This document shows, one piece after another, positions 1-13,726 of a stretch of DNA of 64,000 bases (its first letter is position 1; every line of letters begins with the position of its first letter). The notes under the pieces are model-generated. The model was not told the origin of the DNA and did not search any database. It saw only the letters and a list, made by a program, of their open reading frames with translations. This DNA comes from an uncultured Oscillospiraceae bacterium (GTDB lineage Bacteria; Bacillota; Clostridia; Oscillospirales; Ruminococcaceae): contig CAKSEO010000006.1 in assembly GCA_934446565.1 (NCBI GenBank), positions 1-64,000 of the forward strand, written 5' to 3'. The translations under genes and the position numbers were made by a program.

Positions 1-16
1 GGGGGACTAGTCCCCC
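1..16. other. 16-bp perfect GC-rich palindrome at window edge
   Basis: Five G, the core ACTAGT, then five C form a perfect self-complementary 16-mer. No T run follows, so it is not a clear terminator. In this position, upstream of rpoB, it probably lies in or after the ribosomal-protein gene that ends outside the window. Similar GGGGGAC/GTCCCCC arms recur between fusA and tuf. Confidence 0.4.
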
Positions 17-89
17 TCTTGACTCTCCCAATTAGTGATGCAAACTCCAACGTTCCTACAAACATAAATTATAGTTTAACAAAGCATAT

Positions 90-121
90 AACCGCCAGGA
101 GCAAAATCCGGCGGTTTTCCT
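90..121 (+). terminator. Terminator-like hairpin upstream of rpoB
   Basis: Arms AACCGCC (90-96) and GGCGGTT (110-116), extended inward by GGA/TCC around a GCAAAA loop with one bulged A, are followed by a T-rich tail. It probably ends the upstream transcript, which in most Firmicutes would be rplJL. The 150 bases between it and the rpoB promoter hold no gene that can be seen. Confidence 0.6.
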
Positions 122-268
122 TTATAATTAGGGCTGTAAAATCCAATTTTGTTCGATTTGCAACAATTTGAGCACGAAAATTATCAAAGTTTGTTACTTT
201 GGGCAAAAAAATCGCCGCTTGTGACAAAAATGCGCGGAATATCATGCGGTTTTTTTACTGCAAAATGC

Positions 269-297
269 TTGACTTTTCCCGATAATTATGGTATAAT
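269..297 (+). promoter_or_regulatory. Sigma-A promoter of rpoBC
   Basis: -35 TTGACT (269-274), 17-bp spacer, -10 TATAAT (292-297). The predicted start is near 304, leaving a leader of about 115 nt before rpoB. This leader holds a GC-rich hairpin (GACGCTAAAAGCGCGTC region, about 342-361). Confidence 0.85.
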
Positions 298-420
298 TTC
301 ATAATGTATCATAATGGATTTGTGTGCGTAAAAGCCTATTTTTGACGCTAAAAGCGCGTCAAAAAGAAACTTCTTCCAGCAAGTCTGAGACCGGAATTTT
401 GTTAAGGAGTGATAAAGCCG

Positions 421-3400
421 ATGGTGAATGTAAAGCCCATACAGCTCGGAAAAACCACCCGAATGAGTTTTTCTAAAATCAATGAGGTAATCGACATGCC
501 GAACCTCATAGGTATTCAGAAGGATTCCTACGAGTGGTTCCTGCAGGACGGCATCAAGGAAGTTTTCAGGGATGTTTCCCCGATAACTGACGCGAATGGC
601 AAATATGAACTCTCGTTCATCAGCCACCGTTTCGACGACAAGATCAAGTATACCATTGAGGAGTGCAAGGAGCGCGACGCGACTTATGCAGTCCCGATCC
701 GCGTTACTGCCAGACTTCTGAACAAGGAGACCGGCTCCGTAATCGACAGCGAGATTTATATGGGCGATCTGCCGCTCATGACTGACAGCGGCACATTCGT
801 TATCAACGGCTCTGAGCGTGTTGTAGTATCTCAGCTCGTTCGTTCACCGGGCGTTTACTACGGTTATGAGCACGACAAGACCGGTAAAAAGCTGTTCAAG
901 GCGACCGTTATCCCGAACCGCGGTGCATGGCTCGAATACGAGATGGACGCAAACGATGTGTTCTACGTTCGTATTGATAAGAACAGAAAGATCCCCGTAA
1001 CAACATTCCTCCGCTCCATCGGCCTTTCTACCAACGGAGAGCTGACCGGAAAGTTCGGCGAGGATCCCCGTATAACCTGCACCATTGAGAAGGACAACAC
1101 CCAGAACAAGGAAGAGGCTCTTCTTGAGGTATACAAGAAGCTCCACCCCGGCGATATGGCTTCCGTGGAGTCCGCGCAGAATCAGCTCAACATGCTGTTC
1201 TTCGACGCTAAGAGATACGACCTCTCCAGATTCGGTCGTTACAAATATAATAAGAAGCTCGCTATTTCTGAGCGTATCTATGGCAAGAAGGCTGCCGAGG
1301 CAGTTATCGCGCCGCTGACCGGCGAGATTCTCGTCGATGAGGGCGAGGTCATCACCAAGGAAAAGGCTCTCGAGATTGAGAATGCCGGCGTTATAGATGT
1401 CACCATCGTTCACCCCACCCGTGAGGGCGCTACCGTAAAGGTATCCGGTAACGGTATGGTGGATATCAAGGTCTATACTGGCGATATGGACGTTGAGTCC
1501 CTCGGTATCAACGAGCATGTGCGCTTTGCCGTTCTCCGCGACATCCTCGAGGAAGCAGCAGGCGACCAGGATACACTGCGCGTTCTCATCAAGGCACGTG
1601 CAGAGGAGCTCATCCCCAAGCACATCACTATCGAAGATATCTTCGCTACCGTAAGCTACTTCATCGGTCTCAGCGAGGATGTTGGCGAGGTCGATGATAT
1701 CGACCACCTCGGAAACAGACGTATCCGCTGCGTCGGCGAGCTGCTCCAGAATCAGTTCCGTATCGGTTTCACCCGTATGGAGAGAACTATCCGCGAGAAG
1801 ATGGCTCTTTCTGGTCAGGATCAGGAGAAGGTAACTCCCGACTCCTTTGTAAACTGCCGTCAGGTCATCTCTGCGATGAGAGAGTTCTTCGGATCCTCTC
1901 CGCTGTCCCAGTTCATGGATCAGAACAACCCGCTGGCTGAGCTTACTCACAAGCGTCGTCTGTCATCCCTTGGTCCGGGCGGTCTGTCCCGAGACAGAGC
2001 CGGATTCGAGGTTCGTGACGTACACTATTCCCACTATGGAAGAATGTGCCCGATCGAGACGCCTGAAGGTCCTAACATCGGTCTGATCTCTTACCTTGCA
2101 ACATTCGCAAGGATCAACGTTTACGGCTTTATCGAGGCTCCGTACAGACGCGTCGATAAGGAAACTGGTAAGGTACTCGACGAGGTAGTTTACATGACTG
2201 CCGACGTTGAGGATAACTACGTAGTAGCACAGGCGAACGAGCCCCTCGACGAAGAAGGCAGATTCGCAAGACCCCGTGTAAATGCACGCTGCCGCGACTC
2301 CATCCTTGAAATCGACCGCGAAAAGGTAGACTTCATGGATGTATCGCCTAAGATGGTTGTTTCCGTTGCGACTGCAATGATCCCGTTCCTTGAGAACGAT
2401 GACGCGAACCGTGCACTGATGGGTGCGAACATGCAGCGTCAGGCAGTTCCGCTTATGGTTACTGATAATCCTATCGTCGGCACTGGTATGGAATACAAGG
2501 CAGCTGTCGATTCCGGCGTTGTTGTATGCACCAAGGAGGACGGCTACGTTTCCGAGGTCGATGCAGATAAGGTCGTTATCACGAACGATCTCGGTCAGGA
2601 GCGTATCTACAGACTTATCAAGTTCAAGCGCTCCAACCAGGGCAACTGCGTAAATCAGCGCCCGATCGTAAGCAAGGGCGAACGCGTTAAGGCTGGCGAT
2701 GTTATCGCAGACGGTCCCGCTACAAAGATGGGCGAGATCGCGCTCGGTAAGAACGCCCTCATCGGCTTCATGACATGGGAAGGCTACAACTACGAGGACG
2801 CCGTTCTCATCAACGAGAAGCTTGTTTATAATGATGTTTATACCTCTATTCATATAGAAGAATATGAGCTCGAGTGCCGTGACACCAAGCTCGGTCCGGA
2901 GGAGATCACCCGCGATATCCCGAACCTTTCAGACGATGCTCTGAAGGATCTCGACGAGCGCGGTATCGTTCGTATCGGTGCGGAAGTACACTCTGGCGAT
3001 ATCCTTGTTGGTAAGGTATCTCCTAAGGGCGAAACTGAGCTCAATGCCGAGGAAAGACTGCTCCGCGCGATCTTCGGCGAAAAGGCACGCGAAGTCCGCG
3101 ACAACTCCCTGAGAGTTGCGCACGGCGTAAGCGGTATCGTAGTGGATGTCAAGATATTCGACCGCAGCAACTGCGATGAGCTGTCCCCCGGAGTAAACGA
3201 GAAGGTCCGCGTATATATCGCGCAGAAGAGAAAGATCTCTGTCGGCGATAAGATGGCGGGTCGTCACGGTAACAAGGGTGTCGTTTCCAGAATTCTACGT
3301 CAGGAGGATATGCCGTTCCTTCCGGATGGCACTCCGCTTGACATTGTTCTTAACCCTCTGGGCGTACCTTCCCGAATGAACATCGGACAGGTGCTCGAGG

Positions 3401-4281
3401 TACACCTCGGCTATGTCGCAAAGGCTCTCGGCTGGAAGATCGCAACGCCGGTATTCGACGGCGCTCACGAGCAGGATATCCGCGAGCTTTACGACGCTGC
3501 AAGATCCATCAACGCTGGCAAGATCACCGAGGAAGCTGAGCGCATATTCAATATCGGCAAGGGCGATGGCGAACGCAGAGAGCCCGAGCTGCTCGGTCTC
3601 AACGGTCCCGGTCTTGATTTCACAAAGCTGCCCCTCACCTCTGACTGCAAGACGCAGCTCACTGATGGACGTACCGGCGAGAAGTTCGATAACCCCGTAA
3701 CTGTTGGTTATATGTACTACCTCAAGCTGCATCACCTCGTTGATGATAAGATCCACGCACGTTCTACCGGTCCTTACTCACTGGTAACACAGCAGCCTTT
3801 GGGCGGTAAGGCTCAGTTTGGCGGTCAGCGTTTCGGTGAGATGGAGGTTTGGGCTCTGGAGGCTTACGGTGCTGCCTACACGCTCCAGGAGATCCTGACC
3901 GTCAAGTCGGATGACCTTATCGGCCGTCAGAAGACCTACGAAGCTATCGTAAAGGGCGAGCCCGTTCCGGAGCCCGGCGTTCCTGAGTCGTTCAAGGTAA
4001 TGATCAGAGAACTTCAGGGTCTTGGTCTGGATGTTAGAGTCCTTGATGAGAACGGCGAGGTAGTCGATCTCAGAAACGACGGAGACGAGGATGAGGAAGA
4101 TAACCGCTATCCCGGCGAGACCTTTGAGATGAACTACGCTAATGACGACGCAGAGCTTGAAAAGAGCGGCTACGGCATCATTGACGAAGAGGAACTCAAG
4201 GAAACCGGTTCAGACGATGATGATTTCTCTGATGATGGTTTCTCGGACGGAGAGCCTATTGACTTCGGCGAGGACGAGTGA
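421..4281 (+). CDS. rpoB: RNA polymerase subunit beta
   Basis: Catalytic beta subunit of RNA polymerase, about 1,286 residues. The N-terminal lobe, the rifampicin-pocket region (near residue 500, motif [20 protein letters not shown]) and the conserved C-terminal clamp segment with [20 protein letters not shown] are all present, so the protein is full length. The C-terminal tail is highly acidic (Asp/Glu runs), a common Clostridia extension. A GTG at 409 is also in frame, but AAGGAG at 404-409 overlaps it and is ideally spaced for ATG 421. rpoC follows after 109 bp and is probably cotranscribed. Confidence 0.98.
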   Translation: MVNVKPIQLGKTTRMSFSKINEVIDMPNLIGIQKDSYEWFLQDGIKEVFRDVSPITDANGKYELSFISHRFDDKIKYTIEECKERDATYAVPIRVTARLLNKETGSVIDSEIYMGDLPLMTDSGTFVINGSERVVVSQLVRSPGVYYGYEHDKTGKKLFKATVIPNRGAWLEYEMDANDVFYVRIDKNRKIPVTTFLRSIGLSTNGELTGKFGEDPRITCTIEKDNTQNKEEALLEVYKKLHPGDMASVESAQNQLNMLFFDAKRYDLSRFGRYKYNKKLAISERIYGKKAAEAVIAPLTGEILVDEGEVITKEKALEIENAGVIDVTIVHPTREGATVKVSGNGMVDIKVYTGDMDVESLGINEHVRFAVLRDILEEAAGDQDTLRVLIKARAEELIPKHITIEDIFATVSYFIGLSEDVGEVDDIDHLGNRRIRCVGELLQNQFRIGFTRMERTIREKMALSGQDQEKVTPDSFVNCRQVISAMREFFGSSPLSQFMDQNNPLAELTHKRRLSSLGPGGLSRDRAGFEVRDVHYSHYGRMCPIETPEGPNIGLISYLATFARINVYGFIEAPYRRVDKETGKVLDEVVYMTADVEDNYVVAQANEPLDEEGRFARPRVNARCRDSILEIDREKVDFMDVSPKMVVSVATAMIPFLENDDANRALMGANMQRQAVPLMVTDNPIVGTGMEYKAAVDSGVVVCTKEDGYVSEVDADKVVITNDLGQERIYRLIKFKRSNQGNCVNQRPIVSKGERVKAGDVIADGPATKMGEIALGKNALIGFMTWEGYNYEDAVLINEKLVYNDVYTSIHIEEYELECRDTKLGPEEITRDIPNLSDDALKDLDERGIVRIGAEVHSGDILVGKVSPKGETELNAEERLLRAIFGEKAREVRDNSLRVAHGVSGIVVDVKIFDRSNCDELSPGVNEKVRVYIAQKRKISVGDKMAGRHGNKGVVSRILRQEDMPFLPDGTPLDIVLNPLGVPSRMNIGQVLEVHLGYVAKALGWKIATPVFDGAHEQDIRELYDAARSINAGKITEEAERIFNIGKGDGERREPELLGLNGPGLDFTKLPLTSDCKTQLTDGRTGEKFDNPVTVGYMYYLKLHHLVDDKIHARSTGPYSLVTQQPLGGKAQFGGQRFGEMEVWALEAYGAAYTLQEILTVKSDDLIGRQKTYEAIVKGEPVPEPGVPESFKVMIRELQGLGLDVRVLDENGEVVDLRNDGDEDEEDNRYPGETFEMNYANDDAELEKSGYGIIDEEELKETGSDDDDFSDDGFSDGEPIDFGEDE

Positions 4282-4332
4282 TCCTGCCGGGCTTTCCGAA
4301 AGTATACAGCCTATACAGCCTGCCGGCGGCGC

Positions 4333-4355
4333 GCCCCTGCTCATGCGCAGGGGGC
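4333..4355 (+). other. GC-rich hairpin in the rpoB-rpoC gap
   Basis: Arms GCCCCTGC and GCAGGGGGC surround a short TCATGC loop. No T run follows, so a processing site or mRNA-stability element is more likely than a terminator, because rpoC has no promoter of its own that can be seen. Confidence 0.45.
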
Positions 4356-4390
4356 TCCGCAGGCTTTGATAGAGAAATGAGGTAAATATA

Positions 4391-7945
<3,555 letters not shown>

Positions 7946-7979
7946 AATGCACAAAAACCAGCGCGAATGATTGATAAGT

Positions 7980-8037
7980 AACGGTGTTTGCTACAAAGTT
8001 TCAACGAAATTCTGCGAAACTCTTGACAAACACCGTT
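7980..8037. promoter_or_regulatory. 11-bp inverted repeat spanning the rpsL -35 region
   Basis: AACGGTGTTTG at 7980-7990 is exactly complementary to CAAACACCGTT at 8027-8037, 36 bases apart. The right arm overlaps the -35 box. It could be a split operator, or a long-loop terminator of rpoC (CTTT follows). The sequence does not decide. Confidence 0.5.
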
Positions 8038-8051
8038 CTTTGCTTTATAAT
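8023..8051 (+). promoter_or_regulatory. Sigma-A promoter of rpsL-rpsG-fusA
   Basis: -35 TTGACA (8023-8028), 17-bp spacer, -10 TATAAT (8046-8051). This is a perfect consensus match, as expected for a ribosomal-protein operon. Confidence 0.9.
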
Positions 8052-8128
8052 TTATAATTGCGTGTGAGTATATTTTCGGATATGCCCGGAAAAATATGAT
8101 CGTGCGAAAATTTATTGGAGGTGAAATA

Positions 8129-8554
8129 ATGCCAACGTTTAATCAGCTTGTCCGCAAGGGACGCGAGGTTTCTGAAAAGAAATCCAAGGCTCCTGCACTC
8201 CAGAAGTCTATGAACACACTGCGCAAGCAGCAGGTAGATCAGTCTTCTCCCCAGAAGAGAGGCGTGTGCACAGCCGTTCGTACTCAGACCCCTAAGAAGC
8301 CGAACTCCGCAATGAGAAAGGTTGCCAGAGTTAAGCTTTCTAACGGTTATGAAGTTACAGCTTATATTCCCGGTATCGGACACAAACTGCAGGAACACTC
8401 CGTTGTTCTGATTCGTGGCGGCCGTGTTAAGGACCTTCCTGGTGTGCGTTACCACATCATCAGAGGTACACTCGACGCTCAGGGTGTAGACAAGAGAATG
8501 CAGGGACGCTCCAAGTATGGTGCTAAGCGTCCGAAGGCTGGAAAGAAAGCGTAA
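8129..8554 (+). CDS. rpsL: 30S ribosomal protein S12
   Basis: Decoding-centre protein of the small subunit, 141 residues. The family signatures [44 protein letters not shown] and the basic C-terminus are present. The ATG at 8129 is chosen over an upstream in-frame ATG at 8096 because GGAGGTG at 8117-8123 serves it and the protein then begins [11 protein letters not shown], the family N-terminus. It is the first gene of the str-type operon. The lysines and proline of the streptomycin region look wild type. Confidence 0.97.
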   Translation: MPTFNQLVRKGREVSEKKSKAPALQKSMNTLRKQQVDQSSPQKRGVCTAVRTQTPKKPNSAMRKVARVKLSNGYEVTAYIPGIGHKLQEHSVVLIRGGRVKDLPGVRYHIIRGTLDAQGVDKRMQGRSKYGAKRPKAGKKA

Positions 8555-8700
8555 TTTCTGACTTATTGCTGTCAGACAAGGCATTATTTTTGATAGAGCC
8601 TCTGTTTGGACGGCGGAAGGTCAATGCCAGACTATGTAAGTGTGGCTTTTATGCTTTCGAGTACCTATGATTTTCATTTCGTATGAAGGAGGGAAGTAAA
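8555..8700 (+). promoter_or_regulatory. Structured S12-S7 intercistronic leader
   Basis: This 146-nt gap holds no gene. It can fold: TCTGAC (8557-8562) pairs with GTCAGA (8571-8576), and a longer-range GGCATT/AATGCC pair follows. In Escherichia coli, S7 binds the S12-S7 gap to repress its own translation. A similar role here is inferred from position only. Confidence 0.35.
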
Positions 8701-9171
8701 GTGCCAAGAAGAGGTAATGTTCCGAAGCGTGAAGTTCTTCCGGATCCTGTGTACGGCTCTGAGCTCGTAACAAGACTGGTAAACAATATCATGCTCGACG
8801 GAAAGAAGGGCGTAGCCCAGAAGATCGTTTACGGCGCATTTGAGATCGTTGCTGAAAAGACCGGCAAGGATGCTCTGGAAGCTTTCGAGGAGGCAATGGA
8901 GAACATCATGCCGCAGCTCGAGGTTAAGGCTCGCCGTGTCGGCGGTGCAACCTACCAGGTTCCTATGGAGGTTCGCCCCGAGAGAAGACGCACACTCGGT
9001 CTGAGATGGATCACCACCTACAGCCGTGCGCGTAACGAAAAGACAATGAAGGAAAGACTTGCAAACGAGATCCTTGATGCTCTTAACAATCAGGGCGGCG
9101 CTTGCAAGAAGCGTGACGATACTCATAAGATGGCTGAAGCTAACAAGGCTTTCGCACATTATAAGTGGTAA
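8701..9171 (+). CDS. rpsG: 30S ribosomal protein S7
   Basis: Primary 16S rRNA binding protein that nucleates the 30S head, 156 residues. It begins [20 protein letters not shown], the usual family N-terminus, and contains the conserved segment [12 protein letters not shown]. The start is GTG 8701 with the strong site AAGGAGGGAAG at 8687-8697. An upstream ATG at 8683 overlaps that ribosome-binding site and is unlikely. fusA follows after 63 bp. Confidence 0.97.
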   Translation: MPRRGNVPKREVLPDPVYGSELVTRLVNNIMLDGKKGVAQKIVYGAFEIVAEKTGKDALEAFEEAMENIMPQLEVKARRVGGATYQVPMEVRPERRRTLGLRWITTYSRARNEKTMKERLANEILDALNNQGGACKKRDDTHKMAEANKAFAHYKW

Positions 9172-9190
9172 TCAGAAACAGATGAGTTAT

Positions 9191-9208
9191 CCGGGGGCAA
9201 AACCCCGG
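9191..9208 (+). other. GC-rich hairpin between rpsG and fusA
   Basis: CCGGGG and CCCCGG arms flank a GCAAAA loop. No T run follows. Like the hairpins at 4333 and 11418 it sits between cotranscribed translation genes and may set mRNA processing or partial termination. Confidence 0.45.
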
Positions 9209-9234
9209 GTAATTCCAGAATTACGGAGGAATTT

Positions 9235-11322
9235 ATGAAAAGAGACGTATCTCTCGAAATGACCCGTAATATTGGTATCATGGCGCACATCGACGCAGGT
9301 AAGACAACTACCACAGAGCGTATCCTGTTCTACACTGGTGTAAACCACAAGATCGGTGAAACTCACGATGGTACTGCTACGATGGACTGGATGGCTCAGG
9401 AGCAGGAGAGAGGTATCACAATCACCTCCGCTGCAACCACAGCTTTCTGGAAGGGTCATAGAATCAATATTATCGACACCCCTGGTCACGTTGACTTCAC
9501 AGTTGAAGTTCAGCGTTCCCTGAGAGTGCTTGACGGATCCGTAACTGTTTTCTGTGCAAAGGGCGGCGTAGAGCCTCAGTCAGAAACAGTATGGCGTCAG
9601 GCAGATGAATACCATGTACCCAGAATGGCTTATGTCAACAAGATGGATATCATGGGCGCAGACTTCTACAATGTTGTTCAGATGATGCACGACAGACTCA
9701 AGTGCAACGCTGTTCCGATCCAGCTCCCTATCGGCGCTGAGGCGGACTTCAAGGGAATCATCGACCTCATTGAGATGAATGCGGACGTTTACTACGATGA
9801 TATGGGCAAGGATATGCGTGTTGAAGAGATCCCTGCCGATATGCTGGATAAGGCTAAGGAGTACAGAAAGAACCTTCTCGAGAAGGTAGCAGAGCTCGAT
9901 GATGAGCTGATGGAGAGATACTTCGAGTCCGAGGGTGAGGACTTCACCACCGAGGAGATCAAGGCTGCCATCAGAAAGGGCACAATTGAGAACAAGTTCG
10001 TTCCCGTTACCTGCGGTACTTCTTACAGAAACAAGGGCGTACAGAAGCTCCTCGACGCTGTAGTTGACTACATGCCGTCTCCTCTCGATATCCCCTCTAT
10101 CAAGGGTATCGATCCCGAGACTGGTGAGGAAGTTGAGAGACACGCTGGCGACGATCAGCCGTTCTCCGCTCTTGCATTCAAGATCGCTACTGACCCGTTC
10201 GTTGGTAAGCTCTGCTTCTTCAGAGTTTATTCCGGTTACGTTGAGGCTGGTACAACCGTTCTCAATGCTACCAAGGATAAGAACGAGCGTATGGGTCGTA
10301 TCCTTCAGATGCACTCCAACCACAGACAGGATATCGACGCATGCCCGTGCGGTGATATCGCAGCCGTAGTTGGTACAAAGTACACCACCACTGGTGATAC
10401 TCTCTGCGATGAGAACCACCCTGTAATCCTCGAGTCCATGGAGTTCCCGGAGCCGGTTATCGACCTGGCTATCGAGCCCAAGACCAAGGCAGGTCAGGAA
10501 AAGATGGCTATCGCTCTCGCAAAGCTTGCTGAAGAAGACCCGACTTTCAAGACCTGGACAAACCAGGAGACCGGTCAGACCATCATCGCTGGTATGGGTG
10601 AGCTTCACCTCGATATCATCGTTGACAGACTGCTCCGTGAGTTCAAGGTTGAGGCTAACGTTGGTGCTCCGCAGGTTGCTTATAAGGAGACCATCACCGG
10701 CAATGCCGATGTTGATATGAAGTATAAGCGCCAGTCCGGTGGTTCTGGTCAGTACGGTCACGTTAAGATCAGAGTTGAGCCGAACGAGTCCGGTAAGGGC
10801 TACGAGTTCAGCAACGACGTTGTCGGCGGCTCTATCCCGAAGGAGTTCATCCCTGCTGTTGACGCAGGTATCCAGGGCGCTCTTAACGCCGGTGTCCTCG
10901 CAGGCTATCCTGTAGTTGACATCAAGGTATCCCTGTACGACGGTTCTTATCACGAAGTTGACTCCTCTGAAATGGCGTTCAAGATCGCTGGTTCTATGGC
11001 TATCAAGGAAGCCCTCAGACAGGCTCACTCCGTAATCCTCGAGCCGATCATGCGTGTTGACGTTGTCGTTCCTGATGATTATATCGGTAACGTAATCGGC
11101 GACCTCAACTCCAGACGTGGTCAGATACAGAACCAGGAGACCAGAAATGGTTCCGTTCAGGTTACTGCATATGTTCCGCTTTCTGAAATGTTCGGTTACT
11201 CCAATGATCTTCGTTCCAAGACCCAGGGTCGTGGCCAGTATGTAATGCAGCCCAGCCACTACATCGAGGTTCCGAAGTCCATTTCCGAGGCTATTATGAG
11301 CAAGCGCAAGCAGAACGGTTAA
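9235..11322 (+). CDS. fusA: Translation elongation factor G
   Basis: GTPase that drives tRNA-mRNA translocation on the ribosome, 695 residues, full length. G1 ([12 protein letters not shown]), G2 ([11 protein letters not shown]), G3 (DTPGHVDF) and G4 (NKMD) are all present, followed by domains II-V with the conserved [12 protein letters not shown] stretch. The ATG at 9235 has a good site, ACGGAGGAA. It is the last gene of the rpsL operon. tuf downstream has its own promoter. Confidence 0.98.
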   Translation: MKRDVSLEMTRNIGIMAHIDAGKTTTTERILFYTGVNHKIGETHDGTATMDWMAQEQERGITITSAATTAFWKGHRINIIDTPGHVDFTVEVQRSLRVLDGSVTVFCAKGGVEPQSETVWRQADEYHVPRMAYVNKMDIMGADFYNVVQMMHDRLKCNAVPIQLPIGAEADFKGIIDLIEMNADVYYDDMGKDMRVEEIPADMLDKAKEYRKNLLEKVAELDDELMERYFESEGEDFTTEEIKAAIRKGTIENKFVPVTCGTSYRNKGVQKLLDAVVDYMPSPLDIPSIKGIDPETGEEVERHAGDDQPFSALAFKIATDPFVGKLCFFRVYSGYVEAGTTVLNATKDKNERMGRILQMHSNHRQDIDACPCGDIAAVVGTKYTTTGDTLCDENHPVILESMEFPEPVIDLAIEPKTKAGQEKMAIALAKLAEEDPTFKTWTNQETGQTIIAGMGELHLDIIVDRLLREFKVEANVGAPQVAYKETITGNADVDMKYKRQSGGSGQYGHVKIRVEPNESGKGYEFSNDVVGGSIPKEFIPAVDAGIQGALNAGVLAGYPVVDIKVSLYDGSYHEVDSSEMAFKIAGSMAIKEALRQAHSVILEPIMRVDVVVPDDYIGNVIGDLNSRRGQIQNQETRNGSVQVTAYVPLSEMFGYSNDLRSKTQGRGQYVMQPSHYIEVPKSISEAIMSKRKQNG

Positions 11323-11368
11323 TTCCGCGTAAATTTGCACTCTCAGCACATTTTTTCTGCGAAACTAC

Positions 11369-11397
11369 TTGATTTTTTTGCGGAAAGATGTTACAAT
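11369..11397 (+). promoter_or_regulatory. Promoter of tuf
   Basis: -35 TTGATT (11369-11374), 17-bp spacer, -10 TACAAT (11392-11397). The transcript would start near 11404 and include the hairpin at 11418. Confidence 0.75.
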
Positions 11398-11417
11398 ATT
11401 ATTACTGAAATTACGGC

Positions 11418-11438
11418 GTCCCCCGCCCAATGGGGGAC
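11418..11438 (+). other. Leader hairpin of tuf
   Basis: GTCCCCC (11418-11424) and GGGGGAC (11432-11438) make a perfect 7-bp stem with a GCCCAAT loop in the 5' leader of tuf. The ribosome-binding site AAGGAGG lies about 18 nt downstream. Confidence 0.5.
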
Positions 11439-11470
11439 ACCAGATATCACCTATTAAGGAGGAAATACCA

Positions 11471-12673
11471 ATGGCAAAGGAACATTATAATTCCACTAAG
11501 CCCCACGTAAACATCGGCACCATCGGTCACGTAGACCACGGCAAGACCACAACAACCGCAGCTATCACCAAGTGGCTGTCCCTTCAGGGCAAGGCTAAGT
11601 TCGAGGCATATGACATGATCGATAAGGCTCCTGAGGAGAGAGAGCGTGGTATCACAATCAACACCGCTCACGTTGAGTATGAGACCGAGAAGCGTCACTA
11701 CGCTCACGTTGACTGCCCCGGCCATGCTGACTATATCAAGAACATGATCACTGGTGCAGCTCAGATGGACGGCGCTATCCTCGTTGTTGCTGGTACTGAT
11801 GGTCCTATGGCTCAGACCAAGGAGCACATCCTTCTGGCTCGTCAGGTAGGCGTTCCTGCAATCGTTGTATTCATCAACAAGTGCGATGACGTTGACGATC
11901 CCGAGCTGCTCGACCTCGTAGAGATGGATATCCGTGACGTTCTGACTCAGAACGACTTCCCTGGCGATGATGTACCCGTTATCCGTGGTTCCGCTAAGGT
12001 TGCTCTGGATTCCACTTCCACCGATCCTAACGCTCCTGAGTACGCTTGCATCAAGGAACTCATGGACGCAGTTGATGAGTACATTCCTGCTCCTGAGCGT
12101 GATGAGAACAAGCCGTTCCTGATGCCTGTTGAGGATACTATGACCATCACCGGCCGTGGTACCGTTGCAACTGGTAGAGTTGAGCGTGGTGTTGTTAAGG
12201 TTAACGATACCGTTGAGATCACTGGTCTTACCGAAGAGCCCAAGTCCACTGTTGTTACTGGTCTTGAGATGTTCAGAAAGACCCTGGACGAGGCAGTTGC
12301 TGGTTACAACATCGGCGCTCTGCTCCGTGGTATCAACCGTACCGATATCGAGCGTGGTCAGGTTCTCTGCAAGCCCGGTTCCATCCACCCGCACACCAAG
12401 TTCACTGGTCAGGTTTACGTTCTTAAGAAGGAAGAGGGCGGCCGTCATACTCCGTTCGTTTCCAACTACCGTCCGCAGTTCTTCTTCAGAACTACCGACG
12501 TTACCGGCGTAATCACCCTGCCTGCTGACAAGGAAATGTGCATGCCTGGCGATAACGTAGTTATGGACGTTGAGCTCATCACTCCTATCGCAATCGAAGA
12601 GGGTCTGCGTTTCGCTATCCGTGAGGGTGGCAGAACCGTAGGTTCCGGCGTTGTTACCAAGATCAACGGCTAA
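11471..12673 (+). CDS. tuf: Translation elongation factor Tu
   Basis: GTPase that delivers aminoacyl-tRNA to the ribosome, 400 residues, full length. G1 (GHVDHGKT), G2 ([14 protein letters not shown]), G3 (DCPGHADY), G4 (NKCD) and the C-terminal beta barrels are present, ending VVTKING. An upstream in-frame start at 11369 coincides with the promoter -35 box and is rejected; ATG 11471 has AAGGAGG at 11456-11462. It is transcribed alone, ending at a strong terminator. Confidence 0.98.
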   Translation: MAKEHYNSTKPHVNIGTIGHVDHGKTTTTAAITKWLSLQGKAKFEAYDMIDKAPEERERGITINTAHVEYETEKRHYAHVDCPGHADYIKNMITGAAQMDGAILVVAGTDGPMAQTKEHILLARQVGVPAIVVFINKCDDVDDPELLDLVEMDIRDVLTQNDFPGDDVPVIRGSAKVALDSTSTDPNAPEYACIKELMDAVDEYIPAPERDENKPFLMPVEDTMTITGRGTVATGRVERGVVKVNDTVEITGLTEEPKSTVVTGLEMFRKTLDEAVAGYNIGALLRGINRTDIERGQVLCKPGSIHPHTKFTGQVYVLKKEEGGRHTPFVSNYRPQFFFRTTDVTGVITLPADKEMCMPGDNVVMDVELITPIAIEEGLRFAIREGGRTVGSGVVTKING

Positions 12674-12715
12674 TTCCCGCTGAACTGGAACTAACGTTTC
12701 CACTTCAATAATAAG

Positions 12716-12744
12716 ACCGCTTCCCGTAAGGGGAGCGGTTTTTG
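12716..12744 (+). terminator. Intrinsic terminator of tuf
   Basis: ACCGCTTCCC pairs with GGGGAGCGGT around a GTAA loop, followed by a T run. Confidence 0.9.
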
Positions 12745-12754
12745 TGTTATGCGG

Positions 12755-12964
12755 TTATTTGTTCATCTTCGGGTTTTCGGTTCTGCCGAGAATGTAGTCA
12801 ACTGAGACGTTGTAGAAATCCGCCAGGCGTATCAGAGTTTGAGTGGGGATATCATGTTCTTCATTTTCGTAGTAGCTGTAAGTCCTTTGGGTTATATAAA
12901 TTGCCGTCGCCACCTCTTTTTGAGATAGCAACTCGCTTTCTCTAAGAAATTTAAGTCGATACAT
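12755..12964 (-). CDS. XRE-family HTH transcriptional regulator
   Basis: Small DNA-binding protein of 69 residues consisting only of a Cro/C1-type helix-turn-helix: LRESELLSQKEVATAIYITQ (about 8-27), the signature RTYSYYENEEHDIPTQTL, and the usual ending RLADFYNVSVDYILGRT. Start ATG 12964 was chosen over two upstream in-frame ATGs (12982, 13030) because GGAG lies 8 nt before it and the protein then begins at the HTH. It is divergent from the DUF4352-like gene and faces a promoter flanked by two copies of an inverted repeat, so it probably represses both genes. It is more AT rich than its neighbours, suggesting acquired DNA. Confidence 0.88.
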   Translation of the reverse strand: MYRLKFLRESELLSQKEVATAIYITQRTYSYYENEEHDIPTQTLIRLADFYNVSVDYILGRTENPKMNK

Positions 12965-13006
12965 AAACTGTACTCCATTCATATTTGTTATAATATTATT
13001 ATATTC

Positions 13007-13075
13007 TAGAACGAAACGTTCTATTGACAAATAGAATAAAGCGTGCTATAATATCGTATAAAACAAAACGTTCTA
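13007..13075. promoter_or_regulatory. Two operator-like inverted repeats around a divergent promoter
   Basis: Site 1 is TAGAACG-AAA-CGTTCTA (13007-13023), a perfect 7-bp inverted repeat ending 1 bp before the -35 box. Site 2 (13059-13075) has the same right arm CGTTCTA, spacing AAA and a degenerate left arm TAAAACA, and lies just after the -10 box. The arrangement is typical of an XRE repressor binding both sides of a promoter. Confidence 0.75.
13024..13052 (+). promoter_or_regulatory. Promoter of the DUF4352-like gene
   Basis: -35 TTGACA (13024-13029), 17-bp spacer, -10 TATAAT (13047-13052), a perfect consensus. Both boxes are bracketed by the operator-like repeats, so strong expression would need relief of repression. 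Confidence 0.85.
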
Positions 13076-13098
13076 ATCATTGAATAAGGAGTAGTATT

Positions 13099-13680
13099 AT
13101 GAAAGTATTGAAAAAATGGTGGTTTTGGGTTATCGTCGTAGTAGTGATTGGTGGAATTAGTAGTGCTGTTGCAGGTACGAAAAATAGTTCTAATTCGACT
13201 AAGTCTGATAATTCAGTAAACAGTAGTTCGATTGTTTCAGACACTTCCGTTGTTAAATCAACTAATAGCGACCCGGAAGAAGTTGCAATCTATGGCTTGG
13301 GTGAAACTGCTAGGGCAAAGTCTTTCAGCCTGACCGCAAATTCAGTAGATGTTGTGAAAAGTGACAATCAATTTGTTCAGCCTGACAAAGGATATGAATA
13401 TGTTGAAGTAGAGTTTGTGCTTGAAAATACTTCTGATTCTGATATTGTTGTTAGTTCAGTTTTAAACTGTAATGCTTATGTGGACGGATTTGCCGTTTCC
13501 GAGAATTTGAGTGCTGGAGTTGCAGCTGGCTCTGATTCGTTCAATGGAACAGTCGCTAGTGGAAAAAAGCTTAAAGGTTGCTTGTTTTATGAGTTGAGTA
13601 ACGACTGGAAAGAACTCGAAATTGACATTAATATTGGATTAAGTAAAGAAGATGAGGTAAAATTCGTTTTCACAAAATAA
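13099..13680 (+). CDS. Membrane-anchored or secreted DUF4352-like protein
   Basis: A protein of 193 residues: short basic N-terminus, one hydrophobic segment (about 8-26), a Ser/Asn/Thr-rich linker (about 27-58), then a beta-sandwich-like domain (about 65-193) with the family pattern GYEYVEVEFVLENTSDSDI. This matches the DUF4352/telokin-like class of exported immunoglobulin-fold proteins, whose function is unknown. Two cysteines (NCNAY and KGCLFY) could form a disulfide. ATG 13099 has AAGGAG upstream. It is AT rich and divergently paired with the XRE regulator, which suggests a mobile two-gene unit. Confidence 0.75.
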   Translation: MKVLKKWWFWVIVVVVIGGISSAVAGTKNSSNSTKSDNSVNSSSIVSDTSVVKSTNSDPEEVAIYGLGETARAKSFSLTANSVDVVKSDNQFVQPDKGYEYVEVEFVLENTSDSDIVVSSVLNCNAYVDGFAVSENLSAGVAAGSDSFNGTVASGKKLKGCLFYELSNDWKELEIDINIGLSKEDEVKFVFTK

Positions 13681-13681
13681 A

Positions 13682-13708
13682 AGCTCCCCCGGCAAAAACC
13701 GGGGGAGT
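13682..13708. terminator. Bidirectional terminator
   Basis: CTCCCCCGG and CCGGGGGAG arms around a CAAAAA loop lie between the convergent DUF4352-like gene and fucO. Confidence 0.8.
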
Positions 13709-13726
13709 AAACTATGTACTAATAAA

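Noticed and set aside
286..627. Minus-strand 113-codon frame over the rpoB promoter and start
   Set aside because: It overlaps the promoter, leader and start of rpoB and has no initiation site or recognisable motif.
9580..11349. Minus-strand open frame of 589 codons over fusA
   Set aside because: Shadow frame opposite a highly biased, complete fusA. Its translation has no known motifs.
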